From contig CALMLL010000051.1 in NCBI GenBank assembly GCA_937868075.1, positions 1-35,735 on the forward strand: 35,735 nucleotides of DNA. The letters are read 5' to 3'. Position numbers and translations under genes: made by a program. The notes beneath the pieces were generated by a model. That model did no database searches and had not been told where the DNA came from. It worked only from the letters and a program-made list of their open reading frames with translations. The stretch comes from an uncultured Marmoricola sp. (GTDB taxonomy: Bacteria > Actinomycetota > Actinomycetes > Propionibacteriales > Nocardioidaceae). This document shows, one piece after another, positions 1 through 7,288 of the stretch; the first letter of the stretch is position 1, and each line of letters opens with the position of its first letter.

Positions 1-386
1 GTCGCGGTGCCGTAGGCAACCGAGGCACACACCGCGAGCAGGCCGATGAGGTTCAGCCACCCGGTGTAGTACCCGGCCTTTGCCCCACCCAGCTTGGCGG
101 CCCACCAGTAGATGCCGCCCGATGTCGGGTACGCCGACACCAACTCGGACATGCAGAGACCGATGATCAAGATGAAGGCGGAGATCAGCGGCCAGCCCAG
201 GGAGATGGCGACCGGTCCTCCGTTGTTCCATGCCTGACCGAACGTGGTGAAACACCCGGCCAGAATGGAGATGATCGAGAACGAGATCGCGAAGTTCGAG
301 AACCCCGACCACGTCCGAGACAGCTCCTGCTTGTATCCCAGAGACGCGAGATGTTTCTCGTCGTCGGTCAAATGTGTGTCGGCCAT
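1..386 (-). CDS. APC-family amino acid/amine permease (N-terminal part, cut by window edge)
   Basis: This is the first 128 codons of a membrane transporter that runs off the left edge. It starts MADTHLTDDEKHLASLGYKQ and continues through hydrophobic stretches typical of the first helices of the APC superfamily, with SNFAISFSIISILAG and a YPTSGGIYWW motif of the GABA/choline/amine permease branch. An AAGG Shine-Dalgarno lies just upstream of the ATG. The gene is divergent from the FadR-type regulator, with a large palindrome between them, so it probably imports the amine degraded by the neighbouring gamma-glutamylation operon. Substrate (ethanolamine, putrescine, GABA or an amino acid) cannot be read from the sequence. 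The rest of the protein is outside the window. Confidence 0.85.
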   Translation of the reverse strand, partial: MADTHLTDDEKHLASLGYKQELSRTWSGFSNFAISFSIISILAGCFTTFGQAWNNGGPVAISLGWPLISAFILIIGLCMSELVSAYPTSGGIYWWAAKLGGAKAGYYTGWLNLIGLLAVCASVAYGTA

Positions 387-533
387 AACGACCCTTCCGT
401 GCGCGTGATGCCGAACGCCCCGCCCGGCTGTCTCGGAGGCTAGACCTGTGATGTGGGCCACGTAAAGGGTTTTGGCAAATGGTTTGAACTCAGACCATTG
501 ACATGGGTTTGACCTGCTCTGGACACTGGCCCG
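387..533. promoter_or_regulatory. Divergent control region between permease and regulator
   Basis: This 147-bp gene-free stretch must hold the promoters of both the permease (minus) and the regulator operon (plus). On the plus strand a perfect TTGACA lies at 498-503. A weak -10 (GACACT, 522-527) follows after 18 nt and ends 6 nt before the GTG at 534, which would make the regulator transcript leaderless. The palindrome described separately overlaps the TTGACA. I see no clear -10 for the permease. Confidence 0.5.
478..499. promoter_or_regulatory. 22-bp near-perfect palindrome, likely operator of the FadR-type regulator
   Basis: Half-sites AATGGTTTGA and TCAGACCATT flank a central AC and are inverted copies with one mismatch. 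TGGT...ACCA arms are typical of operators bound by FadR-subfamily GntR proteins. The right arm overlaps the TTGACA -35 at 498-503, so occupancy would block the regulator operon. Binding by the neighbouring regulator is inferred from position and sequence type. Confidence 0.6.
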
Positions 534-1286
534 GTGACCGCTGCCCACCACTCCGCCGCGGACCTCAGTGAGGTCGTGCTGCGCCCGGTTCGTGGTCACC
601 ACGCGTTCGAAGCGTGCGTCGAGCAGTTGGCAACCGCGATCAGACTCGGTGTCTTCGCGCTCGGCAGCACCTTGCCCAACGAGCGTGAACTGGCCGATCG
701 TCTCGGGGTGTCGCGGGCCACCTTGCGAGAGGCGATGGCGGCTCTGCGGGAAGCCGGATTGGTCAAGACCAACCGTGGTCGCGCCGGCGGCACCGTGGTC
801 ACGCTGCAGCCCACCTCCCCGTCCTCGCGCACCACCGCACGGGTGAGCGCCCACCAGGCCGAGGACTGGCTCGACGCGCTGGACTATCGCCGCATCATCG
901 AGCCGGGAGCGGCCGCACTGCTGGCCCAACAGGACCTGTCAGCGGACTCGCGCAGCCAACTCCTCAAGGCTCACGCCATGGTCGCCGGCGCCAAGACCCG
1001 CGCCAAACACCGGCAGGCCGATTCGCTCTTCCACCTCACGATTGCCAGCCTCAGCGGATCGGCGCGCGTGGTGGAGGCCGTCACCGGCGTGCAAGCCTCG
1101 CTGCACGAGATGCTCTCGGCGATCCCGGTGCTGTCCAAGAACATCGATCACTCCGATCGGCAACACGCCGACATCCTGAACGCCGTACTCGACCATGACC
1201 CAGCGCGGGCTCGCCGCGTCATGGAGGAGCACTGCGACGACACCGCCGCTCTCCTGCGCGGTCTACTCCTGAAGGGAACACCATGA
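534..1286 (+). CDS. GntR/FadR-family (FCD domain) transcriptional regulator
   Basis: The 250-residue protein has an N-terminal winged helix-turn-helix at about residues 20-90, with the GntR signature LPNERELADRLGVSRATLRE and the wing RGRAGGTVV. A helical FCD ligand-binding domain follows (about 110-240). Histidines in FHLTIASLSGS and in the last helices (DHSDRQHAD, EEHCDD) are placed like the FCD metal/ligand site. It probably senses an intermediate of the amine pathway and represses the permease and the operon it heads. The GTG start has no Shine-Dalgarno but lies 6 nt after a possible -10. Its stop overlaps the start of the glutamine-synthetase-like gene (ATGA), so the two are translationally coupled. 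The effector is unknown. Confidence 0.88.
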   Translation: MTAAHHSAADLSEVVLRPVRGHHAFEACVEQLATAIRLGVFALGSTLPNERELADRLGVSRATLREAMAALREAGLVKTNRGRAGGTVVTLQPTSPSSRTTARVSAHQAEDWLDALDYRRIIEPGAAALLAQQDLSADSRSQLLKAHAMVAGAKTRAKHRQADSLFHLTIASLSGSARVVEAVTGVQASLHEMLSAIPVLSKNIDHSDRQHADILNAVLDHDPARARRVMEEHCDDTAALLRGLLLKGTP

Positions 1287-2647
1287 GTCACCCCCGCAAC
1301 GATCGCTACCTGACCGTGGACCAACTCACTGCAGCCATCAACGACGGCAGCATCGACACCGTGGTGGTGGCCTTCACCGACATGCAGGGGCGCCTGCAGG
1401 GCAAACGGCTCCATGGCCGGTTCTTCCTCGACCACGTGCTCGCCCACGGCACCGAGGGCTGCAACTACCTCCTGGCAGTCGACATCGACATGAACACCGT
1501 CGACGGCTACAAGATGTCGTCTTGGGATCGCGGGTACGGCGACATGGAGTTCGCCCTCGACCTCGACACCATCCGGCTCCTGGTCCACCACCCGGCGACC
1601 GTGTTGATCCAGTGCGACCTCGTCTGGCTCGACCACACCCCGGTGATCCAGTCACCGCGGGCGATCCTGAAGGACCAGTTGGCCAAGGCCGAGGCGTTGG
1701 GTTACACCGCACTGGCCGGCACCGAACTGGAGTTCATCACCTTCGAGGATTCCTACGAAGAGGCCCACCTTCTCCAGTGGCGCGACCTGACCCCGTCCAA
1801 CCAGTACAACGTCGACTACTCCATCATCGGCACCTCACGGGTGGAGCCGATGATGCGGGAGATCCGCAACGCGATGTACGCCGCGGGCATGGATGTGGAG
1901 AGCCTCAAGGGCGAGTGCAACCTGGGCCAGCACGAGATCGGATTCCTCTACAACGAGGCGCTCGTCTCGGCCGACAACCACTCGGTCTACAAGACCGCGG
2001 CCAAGGAGATCGCCTCGCAGCACGGCAAGTCTTTGACGTTCATGGCCAAGTACAACGAGCGCGAGGGCAGTTCTTGCCACATCCACCTCTCGCTTCGTGG
2101 CACCGACGGCTCGCTGGTCTTCGCCGACGGCAACGGTCGCTCGGCCCTCTACGACTCGTTCGTGGCCGGCCTCCTGGTCACCATGCGCGACTTCACGCTG
2201 CTCTATGCCCCGAACATCAACTCCTACAAGCGGTTCGCGGCCGGTTCCTTCGCACCCACCACGATCGCCTGGGGCACCGACAACCGCACCTGCGCGATCC
2301 GTCTGGTCGGCAAGGGCCCCTCCGCCCGGCTCGAGAACAGAGTCCCCGGCGGTGACGTCAATCCCTATCTCGCCCTGGCCGCGATGATGGCAGGTGGGCT
2401 CTACGGGATCGAGCAGGGCCTGACGCTGGAGCCGGAGTTCATCGGCAACGCCTACACCTCCGGTCGCGAACAGGTCCCCCACACGCTCAGGGAGGCACGT
2501 GAGGCGTTCACCAACTCGGCCGTGGCTCGGGCCACCCTGGGTGATGAGGTCGTGGACCACTACACCAACATGGCCGATGTGGAACTGGCCGCCTTCGAGG
2601 CAGCCGTCACCGACTGGGAGTTGCGCCGCAGCTTCGAAAGGATGTGA
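1283..2647 (+). CDS. Gamma-glutamyl-amine synthetase (glutamine synthetase fold, PuuA/GlnA3/GlnA4 type)
   Basis: This 454-residue enzyme of the glutamine synthetase superfamily is predicted to ligate glutamate to an amine using ATP. Visible motifs are the metal-binding TELEF (about 148-151), ESLKGECNLGQHEIGF (206-221), EGSSCHIHLS (261-270), the ATP/substrate segment NSYKRFAAGSFAPTTIAWG and NRTCAIRLVG. The sequence belongs to the PuuA-like branch, not the housekeeping GlnA branch. There is no obvious C-terminal adenylylation loop. The operon partners (aldehyde dehydrogenase and PuuD-type hydrolase) support a gamma-glutamylation pathway. In Streptomyces, relatives act on polyamines (GlnA3) or ethanolamine (GlnA4). 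The missing PuuB oxidase and the SDR here favour ethanolamine or another amino alcohol, but that is inference. Confidence 0.85.
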   Translation: MSHPRNDRYLTVDQLTAAINDGSIDTVVVAFTDMQGRLQGKRLHGRFFLDHVLAHGTEGCNYLLAVDIDMNTVDGYKMSSWDRGYGDMEFALDLDTIRLLVHHPATVLIQCDLVWLDHTPVIQSPRAILKDQLAKAEALGYTALAGTELEFITFEDSYEEAHLLQWRDLTPSNQYNVDYSIIGTSRVEPMMREIRNAMYAAGMDVESLKGECNLGQHEIGFLYNEALVSADNHSVYKTAAKEIASQHGKSLTFMAKYNEREGSSCHIHLSLRGTDGSLVFADGNGRSALYDSFVAGLLVTMRDFTLLYAPNINSYKRFAAGSFAPTTIAWGTDNRTCAIRLVGKGPSARLENRVPGGDVNPYLALAAMMAGGLYGIEQGLTLEPEFIGNAYTSGREQVPHTLREAREAFTNSAVARATLGDEVVDHYTNMADVELAAFEAAVTDWELRRSFERM

Positions 2648-2656
2648 AGTCGACCG

Positions 2657-4009
2657 ATGAGCACCACCCTCATCAACCCGGCCAGCGGGCTGGCCATCGG
2701 CGAGGTGCCGCACACCTCCGCCGAAGAGACCGACGCTGCCATCGAACGGGCCCAAGCGGCCTTCGACAGCTGGCGTCGGATCGCGCCCGGTGAGCGGGCC
2801 AGGTTGCTGCGAGCCTTCGCAGCCGTCGTCGACGCCCACATCGAGGAACTCGCCCAACTCGAGGTGCACAACTCCGGTCACACCATCGGGAACGCCCGGT
2901 GGGAGGCCGGAAACGTCCGCGACTGCCTCAACTACTACTCGGCCGCACCCGAGCGCCTGTTCGGCCGCCAGATCCCAGTGGCCGGTGGCGTCGATGTGAC
3001 CTTCCACGAGCCTCTGGGGGTCGTGGCGATCATCGTGCCGTGGAACTTCCCGATGCCGATCGCTGCGTGGGGATTCGCCCCGGCGTTGGCCGCCGGGAAC
3101 ACCGTGGTGCTCAAGCCGGCCGAGATCACCCCGTTGACCGCGATCCGCATCGGCGAACTCGCCCTGGAAGCCGGGCTGCCACCTGGCGTCTTCACCGTCA
3201 TCCCGGGCAAGGGGTCGGTGGTGGGTCAGCGGTTCGTCGACAACCCGCTGGTGCGCAAGGTCTGTTTCACCGGGTCGACCGAGGTCGGCAAGCAGATCAT
3301 GCGCGGCTGCGCGGACCAGGTGAAGCGAGTCACCTTGGAGTTGGGCGGCAAGAGCGCCAACATCATCTTCGCCGACACCGACATCCCCGGCGCCGCGGCG
3401 GCGGCTCCTGGAGCCGTCTTCGACAACTCCGGACAGGACTGCTGCGCGCGTTCTCGGATCCTGGTGCAGCGCCCGGCGTACGACGAGTTCGTGGGGCGTC
3501 TCGAACAGGCCGTGCGGGCCATGAAGGTCGCCGACCCGGCCGCGGAGGGCACCGACATGGGCCCGATGGTCTCAGCTGGGCAGCGAGACTCTGTGCAGCG
3601 CTACCTCGACCAGGCCAGCATCGCCTTCAGCGGGACCTGTCCCGACAGCGAGGGCTTCTGGCTGCCGCCGACCGTGGTCGAGTCGAGATCCACCGATGAG
3701 GCGGTTTGGCGCGAGGAGGTCTTCGGTCCGCTCGTGGCGGTCATGCCTTTCGATGATGAGGACGAGGCCATCTTGTTGGCCAACGACACCGAGTACGGCT
3801 TGTCGGGGTCGATCTTCACCAACGACCTGGGGCGTGCGCTGCGTGTGGCCCGGGGTGTGGAGTCGGGCAACCTGAGCGTGAACTCACACTCCTCGGTGCG
3901 CTACTGGACCCCCTTCGGCGGTTACAAGCAGTCCGGACTCGGACGCGAACTCGGCCCCGATGCGCCCAACGCCTTCACCGAAGAGAAGAACGTCTTCATC
4001 GCTCACTGA
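2657..4009 (+). CDS. NAD(P)-dependent aldehyde dehydrogenase (PuuC-like role)
   Basis: The 450-residue ALDH-superfamily protein has VPWNFPMP, the nucleotide-binding FTGSTEVGKQI, the general base Glu228 in LELGGKS and the catalytic Cys262 in SGQDCCARSR, 34 residues apart as in the family. EEVFGP and the C-terminal PFGGYKQSGLGRELG motif are also present. It is slightly shorter than the usual 480-500 residues because the N-terminus is short; the core is complete. It starts 9 bp after the ligase gene. In context it should oxidise the gamma-glutamyl-amino-aldehyde to the corresponding acid before hydrolysis. The exact aldehyde is not deducible. Confidence 0.88.
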   Translation: MSTTLINPASGLAIGEVPHTSAEETDAAIERAQAAFDSWRRIAPGERARLLRAFAAVVDAHIEELAQLEVHNSGHTIGNARWEAGNVRDCLNYYSAAPERLFGRQIPVAGGVDVTFHEPLGVVAIIVPWNFPMPIAAWGFAPALAAGNTVVLKPAEITPLTAIRIGELALEAGLPPGVFTVIPGKGSVVGQRFVDNPLVRKVCFTGSTEVGKQIMRGCADQVKRVTLELGGKSANIIFADTDIPGAAAAAPGAVFDNSGQDCCARSRILVQRPAYDEFVGRLEQAVRAMKVADPAAEGTDMGPMVSAGQRDSVQRYLDQASIAFSGTCPDSEGFWLPPTVVESRSTDEAVWREEVFGPLVAVMPFDDEDEAILLANDTEYGLSGSIFTNDLGRALRVARGVESGNLSVNSHSSVRYWTPFGGYKQSGLGRELGPDAPNAFTEEKNVFIAH

Positions 4010-4073
4010 CATTCACCGACCCAGCACGACACTCAGACATTCGGCAACACCCACCAGCACAGGAGGCAGCACC

Positions 4074-4865
4074 ATGGCAGGCGAACGCGCGGGACGACTC
4101 GACGGCAAGGTGGCAGTCGTCACCGGTGGCTGCTCGGGCATTGGTTTGGCGACCGTGAAGCGGTTCGTCGAGGAGGGGGCCAAGGTCGTCATCGGCGACA
4201 TCGACGAGGCCAAGGGAGCCGCTCTCGTCGAGGCCCTCGGGGGCGCAGGGACGGCAACGTTCGTCGCGGTCGACGTCACCTCGAAGGAACAGGTCGACGC
4301 GCTGTTCAAGACCGCCAAGGACACCTATGGCTCGGTCGACATCGCGTTCAACAATGCCGGCATCAGCCCGCCGGACGACGACTCCATCCTCGACACCGAG
4401 CTCGATGCCTGGCGTCGGGTGCAGGAGGTCAACCTGACCTCGGTCTACTTGTGCTGCAAGGCGGCGCTGCCCTACATGCTGGAGCAGAAGTCCGGCTCGA
4501 TCATCAACACCGCCTCCTTCGTGGCGGTCATGGGCGCGGCCACCTCCCAGATCTCCTACTCCGCTTCCAAAGGCGGGGTGCTCAGCATGAGTCGCGAACT
4601 GGGCGTCCAGTTCGCTCGCGACGGAGTCCGCGTCAACGCGTTGTGCCCTGGACCGGTCAACACTCCCCTGCTGCAGGAACTGTTTGCCAAGGACCCCGAG
4701 CGAGCTGCCCGTCGCCTGGTGCACGTGCCGATGGGCCGGTTCGCCGAGCCGGAGGAGATGGCCAACGCGGTGCTCTTCTTGGCCTCCGACGAGTCCTCCT
4801 TCATCACCGCCAACACCTTCCTCGTCGACGGCGGGATCTCCGGGGCCTATGTCACTCCCCTCTGA
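4074..4865 (+). CDS. Short-chain dehydrogenase/reductase, probable gamma-glutamyl-amino-alcohol dehydrogenase
   Basis: This 263-residue classical SDR has a cofactor loop TGGCSGIG (17-24), Asp42 after strand 2 (VIGDID, suggesting NAD preference), NNAGI, the catalytic Ser in INTASF and YSASKGG (Tyr/Lys). The ATG at 4074 was chosen over longer readings because AGGAGG (4061-4066) lies 7 nt upstream. It sits between the aldehyde dehydrogenase and the PuuD-like hydrolase, where other Puu operons carry the flavin oxidase PuuB. This placement suggests it makes the aldehyde from a gamma-glutamylated amino alcohol. By sequence alone it would be annotated only as a 3-oxoacyl reductase-like SDR. Confidence 0.82.
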   Translation: MAGERAGRLDGKVAVVTGGCSGIGLATVKRFVEEGAKVVIGDIDEAKGAALVEALGGAGTATFVAVDVTSKEQVDALFKTAKDTYGSVDIAFNNAGISPPDDDSILDTELDAWRRVQEVNLTSVYLCCKAALPYMLEQKSGSIINTASFVAVMGAATSQISYSASKGGVLSMSRELGVQFARDGVRVNALCPGPVNTPLLQELFAKDPERAARRLVHVPMGRFAEPEEMANAVLFLASDESSFITANTFLVDGGISGAYVTPL

Positions 4866-5586
4866 GAACTCCGCTGAAAGCGCAGGTCGGGGGCGCCCCC
4901 TGATCGGCCTGTCCACCTACCGGGAGCGGGCTGCCTGGGGGGTGTGGGATCAGCCTGCCGACCTGCTCCCCACCACCTACGCCGACATCGTGGCCGGAGC
5001 CGGCGGAGTGCCGGTGATGCTGCCACCCGCCGACCCGACCTTGGCCGACACGGTGGTGCAGCGCATCGACGGGTTGGTCATCTGCGGCGGCGCAGACGTC
5101 GACCCGAGCCGCTATGGGGAAGAACCCCACGAGCGAACCGCCAACTGGCGACCCGACCGCGATGCGTGGGAACTGGCGCTGCTGGATGCCGCAGAACGAC
5201 ACTCAGTTCCGGTGCTCGGGATCTGTCGCGGTATGCAACTCATGGCGGTCCACGCTGGCGGCCGACTGGTGCAGCACACCCCCGACGTCACCGGCACTCT
5301 CGACCACGGCCCGGCGCCGGGCTCCTACGGCGACGTGGCCGTGGCCACCAAAGCCGGATCCCGCCTGCGCGAACTCGTCGGGCCGACCGTCGACGTGAAC
5401 TGTCACCACCACCAGCACGTGGCCAGCCATCCCGGTTTCGAGCCGGTGGCACAGGCAGGTGATGGCACCCTCGAGGCGATGGAGCTGCCCGGTGACAGGT
5501 TCTGCCTGGCAGTCCAGTGGCATCCCGAGGTCGCCCGTGATTCGGGACTGATTGCGGGGTTCGTGGCTGCCTGCCACGCACAATGA
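4849..5586 (+). CDS. Gamma-glutamyl-GABA hydrolase-like class I amidotransferase (PuuD-like)
   Basis: This 245-residue peptidase C26 family enzyme is expected to cleave a gamma-glutamyl bond and release glutamate plus the oxidised amine. It opens with PLIGLSTYRERAAWGVW, has CGGADVDPSRYG, nucleophile Cys126 in LGICRGMQL, a substrate-loop NCHHHQHV, and the His225/Glu227 pair in QWHPEV. The ATG at 4849 overlaps the SDR gene end by 17 bp and gives the usual family length (PuuD is about 254). The open frame continues further upstream inside the SDR gene, but that part is a shadow. It completes the pathway ligase, dehydrogenases, hydrolase in this operon. Confidence 0.86.
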   Translation: MSLPSENSAESAGRGRPLIGLSTYRERAAWGVWDQPADLLPTTYADIVAGAGGVPVMLPPADPTLADTVVQRIDGLVICGGADVDPSRYGEEPHERTANWRPDRDAWELALLDAAERHSVPVLGICRGMQLMAVHAGGRLVQHTPDVTGTLDHGPAPGSYGDVAVATKAGSRLRELVGPTVDVNCHHHQHVASHPGFEPVAQAGDGTLEAMELPGDRFCLAVQWHPEVARDSGLIAGFVAACHAQ

Positions 5587-5590
5587 CACC

Positions 5591-6514
5591 ATGTTGACCG
5601 ACGTTCTCGGGCAGCCCTACGAGTCCACCACGATCCAACTCACCCCCGACGACGAGGGTGAGGTTGTGGCGACGCTGGTGCGTCGCAAGGCATCGGTGCC
5701 GACTCGTCGGGCCGTGCTACACGTGCATGGGTTCGCCGACTACTTCTTCCAGATCGCGGCCGCCGACTTCTGGGTCGCTCAGGGGTTCGACTTCTACGCC
5801 CTCGATCTGCGCAAGTACGGCCGCTCGTTGCGGCCCGGCCAGACCCCGGCGTACGTCGAGGACCTCACCGCCTACTACGAGGAACTCGACACCGCCTACG
5901 AGATGATCACCGCCGACCACGACGAGATCGTGCTGGCCGCACACTCCACCGGTGGCCTGACGGCGTCGCTGTGGGCCCACGATGAGCGGCCCGATCTGGC
6001 GGGGGTGTTCCTCAACGCCCCCTGGTTGGATCTGGCGGATTCGGTGCTGATGCGCACCGCCGGCACCGTGGTGGTCGACCAGGTGGGCGCGCGGCAACCC
6101 AAGCGACCGCTACCCCGCAAGGTGACCGGCTTCTACGCTCGCACCTTGGCCGAGGAATGGGAGTTCAACACCGACTGGCGCCCGCTCGGCTCCTTCCCGG
6201 TCTATGCAGGGTGGCTTCGCGCGATCCGCCGAGGGCACGCGCGCATCGCCCGCGGCATCGAGATCGGGGCGCCGGTGTTGGTGATGTCCTCGGACCGGCA
6301 CTCGCGCCCAGACACCTACGAGGATCCCGACCAACGCAGCACCGACACGGTGCTCGACGTCGAGCAGATCAGGCGGCGGGCGCCGCTGCTGGGTCGCCAC
6401 GTGACGGTGATCCAGGTGCCCGGCGCCATCCATGACGTCACGCTGTCCCCCGAGCCGGCGCGCACGGCCGTCTTTGATCACCTGGAGCGGTGGTTGGGCG
6501 CCTTCGTCACCTGA
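5591..6514 (+). CDS. Alpha/beta hydrolase (serine aminopeptidase S33 / monoacylglycerol-lipase-like)
   Basis: The 307-residue alpha/beta-hydrolase fold protein has HVHGFADYFF (oxyanion region, about 45-54), nucleophile Ser119 in AAHSTGG, acid candidate in MSSDRHS and His in GAIHDVTLS near the C-terminus. It begins 4 bp after the PuuD-like gene, so it is probably the last gene of the amine operon. The GTG at 5552 would overlap the preceding gene by 35 bp; I preferred the ATG at 5591. There is no signal peptide or membrane segment, so it should be cytoplasmic. Its substrate and any link to the amine pathway are unknown. It faces the TSUP gene with only 3 bp between stops. Confidence 0.8.
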   Translation: MLTDVLGQPYESTTIQLTPDDEGEVVATLVRRKASVPTRRAVLHVHGFADYFFQIAAADFWVAQGFDFYALDLRKYGRSLRPGQTPAYVEDLTAYYEELDTAYEMITADHDEIVLAAHSTGGLTASLWAHDERPDLAGVFLNAPWLDLADSVLMRTAGTVVVDQVGARQPKRPLPRKVTGFYARTLAEEWEFNTDWRPLGSFPVYAGWLRAIRRGHARIARGIEIGAPVLVMSSDRHSRPDTYEDPDQRSTDTVLDVEQIRRRAPLLGRHVTVIQVPGAIHDVTLSPEPARTAVFDHLERWLGAFVT

Positions 6515-6517
6515 GCT

Positions 6518-7288
6518 TCACCGCAGGGTGAGGTTGGCGATGGCGATCAGGCCGACGATCACGATGACCGCCCGCAACACCTGCGGCGGTAGGGACTTGC
6601 CGATCCGAGCGCCGATCTGGCCACCGATGATCGCGCCGAGGGCGATCAGCCCGGCCACTTTCCAGTCCACGTGGGCGATCAGGATGAACAGCACCGCGGC
6701 CAGCGCGTTGACCGCGGTGCTCAACACGTTCTTGGTGGCGTTGTGGCGGCGCATGCTGTCGACGACGCCGATGCCCAGGATCGCCATGAGCAGCACCCCC
6801 TGAGCAGCTCCGAAGTAGCCGCCATAAACCCCGGCAAGGGCCACGGCGGGCCACACCCACCACTCCCCGTGATCGGGGACTCCACCTCGCGAGGCTGCCC
6901 GCGCGGCGACTCGACGAGAGATCGCCGGACCGGCGATCACCAGCGCCACCCCGATCCCGATCAACAACGGCACGATCGCCGAGAAGGCCTTGGCAGGCAG
7001 CCAGAGGAGCAGCAGAGCGCCCGCGAGCGAACCCACCAGCGATGCCGGCAACAACCTGCGCAGCCGGGCCTTCTGACCCGCAAGCGACTCCCGGTCGCCC
7101 AAGAGGCCGCTGAGGGTGCCCGGGACGAGCCCGACCGTGTTGGACACGTTGGCCACGACGGGCGGCACCCCGAAGGCCAGCAGCGTCGGAAACGTGATCA
7201 GCGTGCCGGAGCCCACGACGGTGTTGATCGCACCCGCCCCGGCTCCGGCCGCGATCACCGCTAGGGCTTCGCCCCAGCCCTCGATCAC
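6518..7288 (-). CDS. TSUP (TauE/SafE) family membrane transporter
   Basis: The 256-residue, very hydrophobic protein has the TSUP N-terminal motif AGAINTVVGSGTLITFPTLL followed by NVSNTVGLVPGTLSG, and a second half-repeat YGGYFGAAQGVLLMAILG. About eight membrane helices are expected. Members carry sulfite, organosulfonates or other small anions; which one here cannot be told. The GTG start overlaps the stop of the SPFH gene (GTGA), so translation is coupled and this is the last gene of a four-gene minus-strand run. Confidence 0.85.
   Translation of the reverse strand: MIEGWGEALAVIAAGAGAGAINTVVGSGTLITFPTLLAFGVPPVVANVSNTVGLVPGTLSGLLGDRESLAGQKARLRRLLPASLVGSLAGALLLLWLPAKAFSAIVPLLIGIGVALVIAGPAISRRVAARAASRGGVPDHGEWWVWPAVALAGVYGGYFGAAQGVLLMAILGIGVVDSMRRHNATKNVLSTAVNALAAVLFILIAHVDWKVAGLIALGAIIGGQIGARIGKSLPPQVLRAVIVIVGLIAIANLTLR

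Noticed and set aside
1283..2647. Housekeeping glutamine synthetase (glnA)
   Set aside because: The operon context with PuuC- and PuuD-like genes and the branch-specific motifs point to a gamma-glutamyl-amine ligase.
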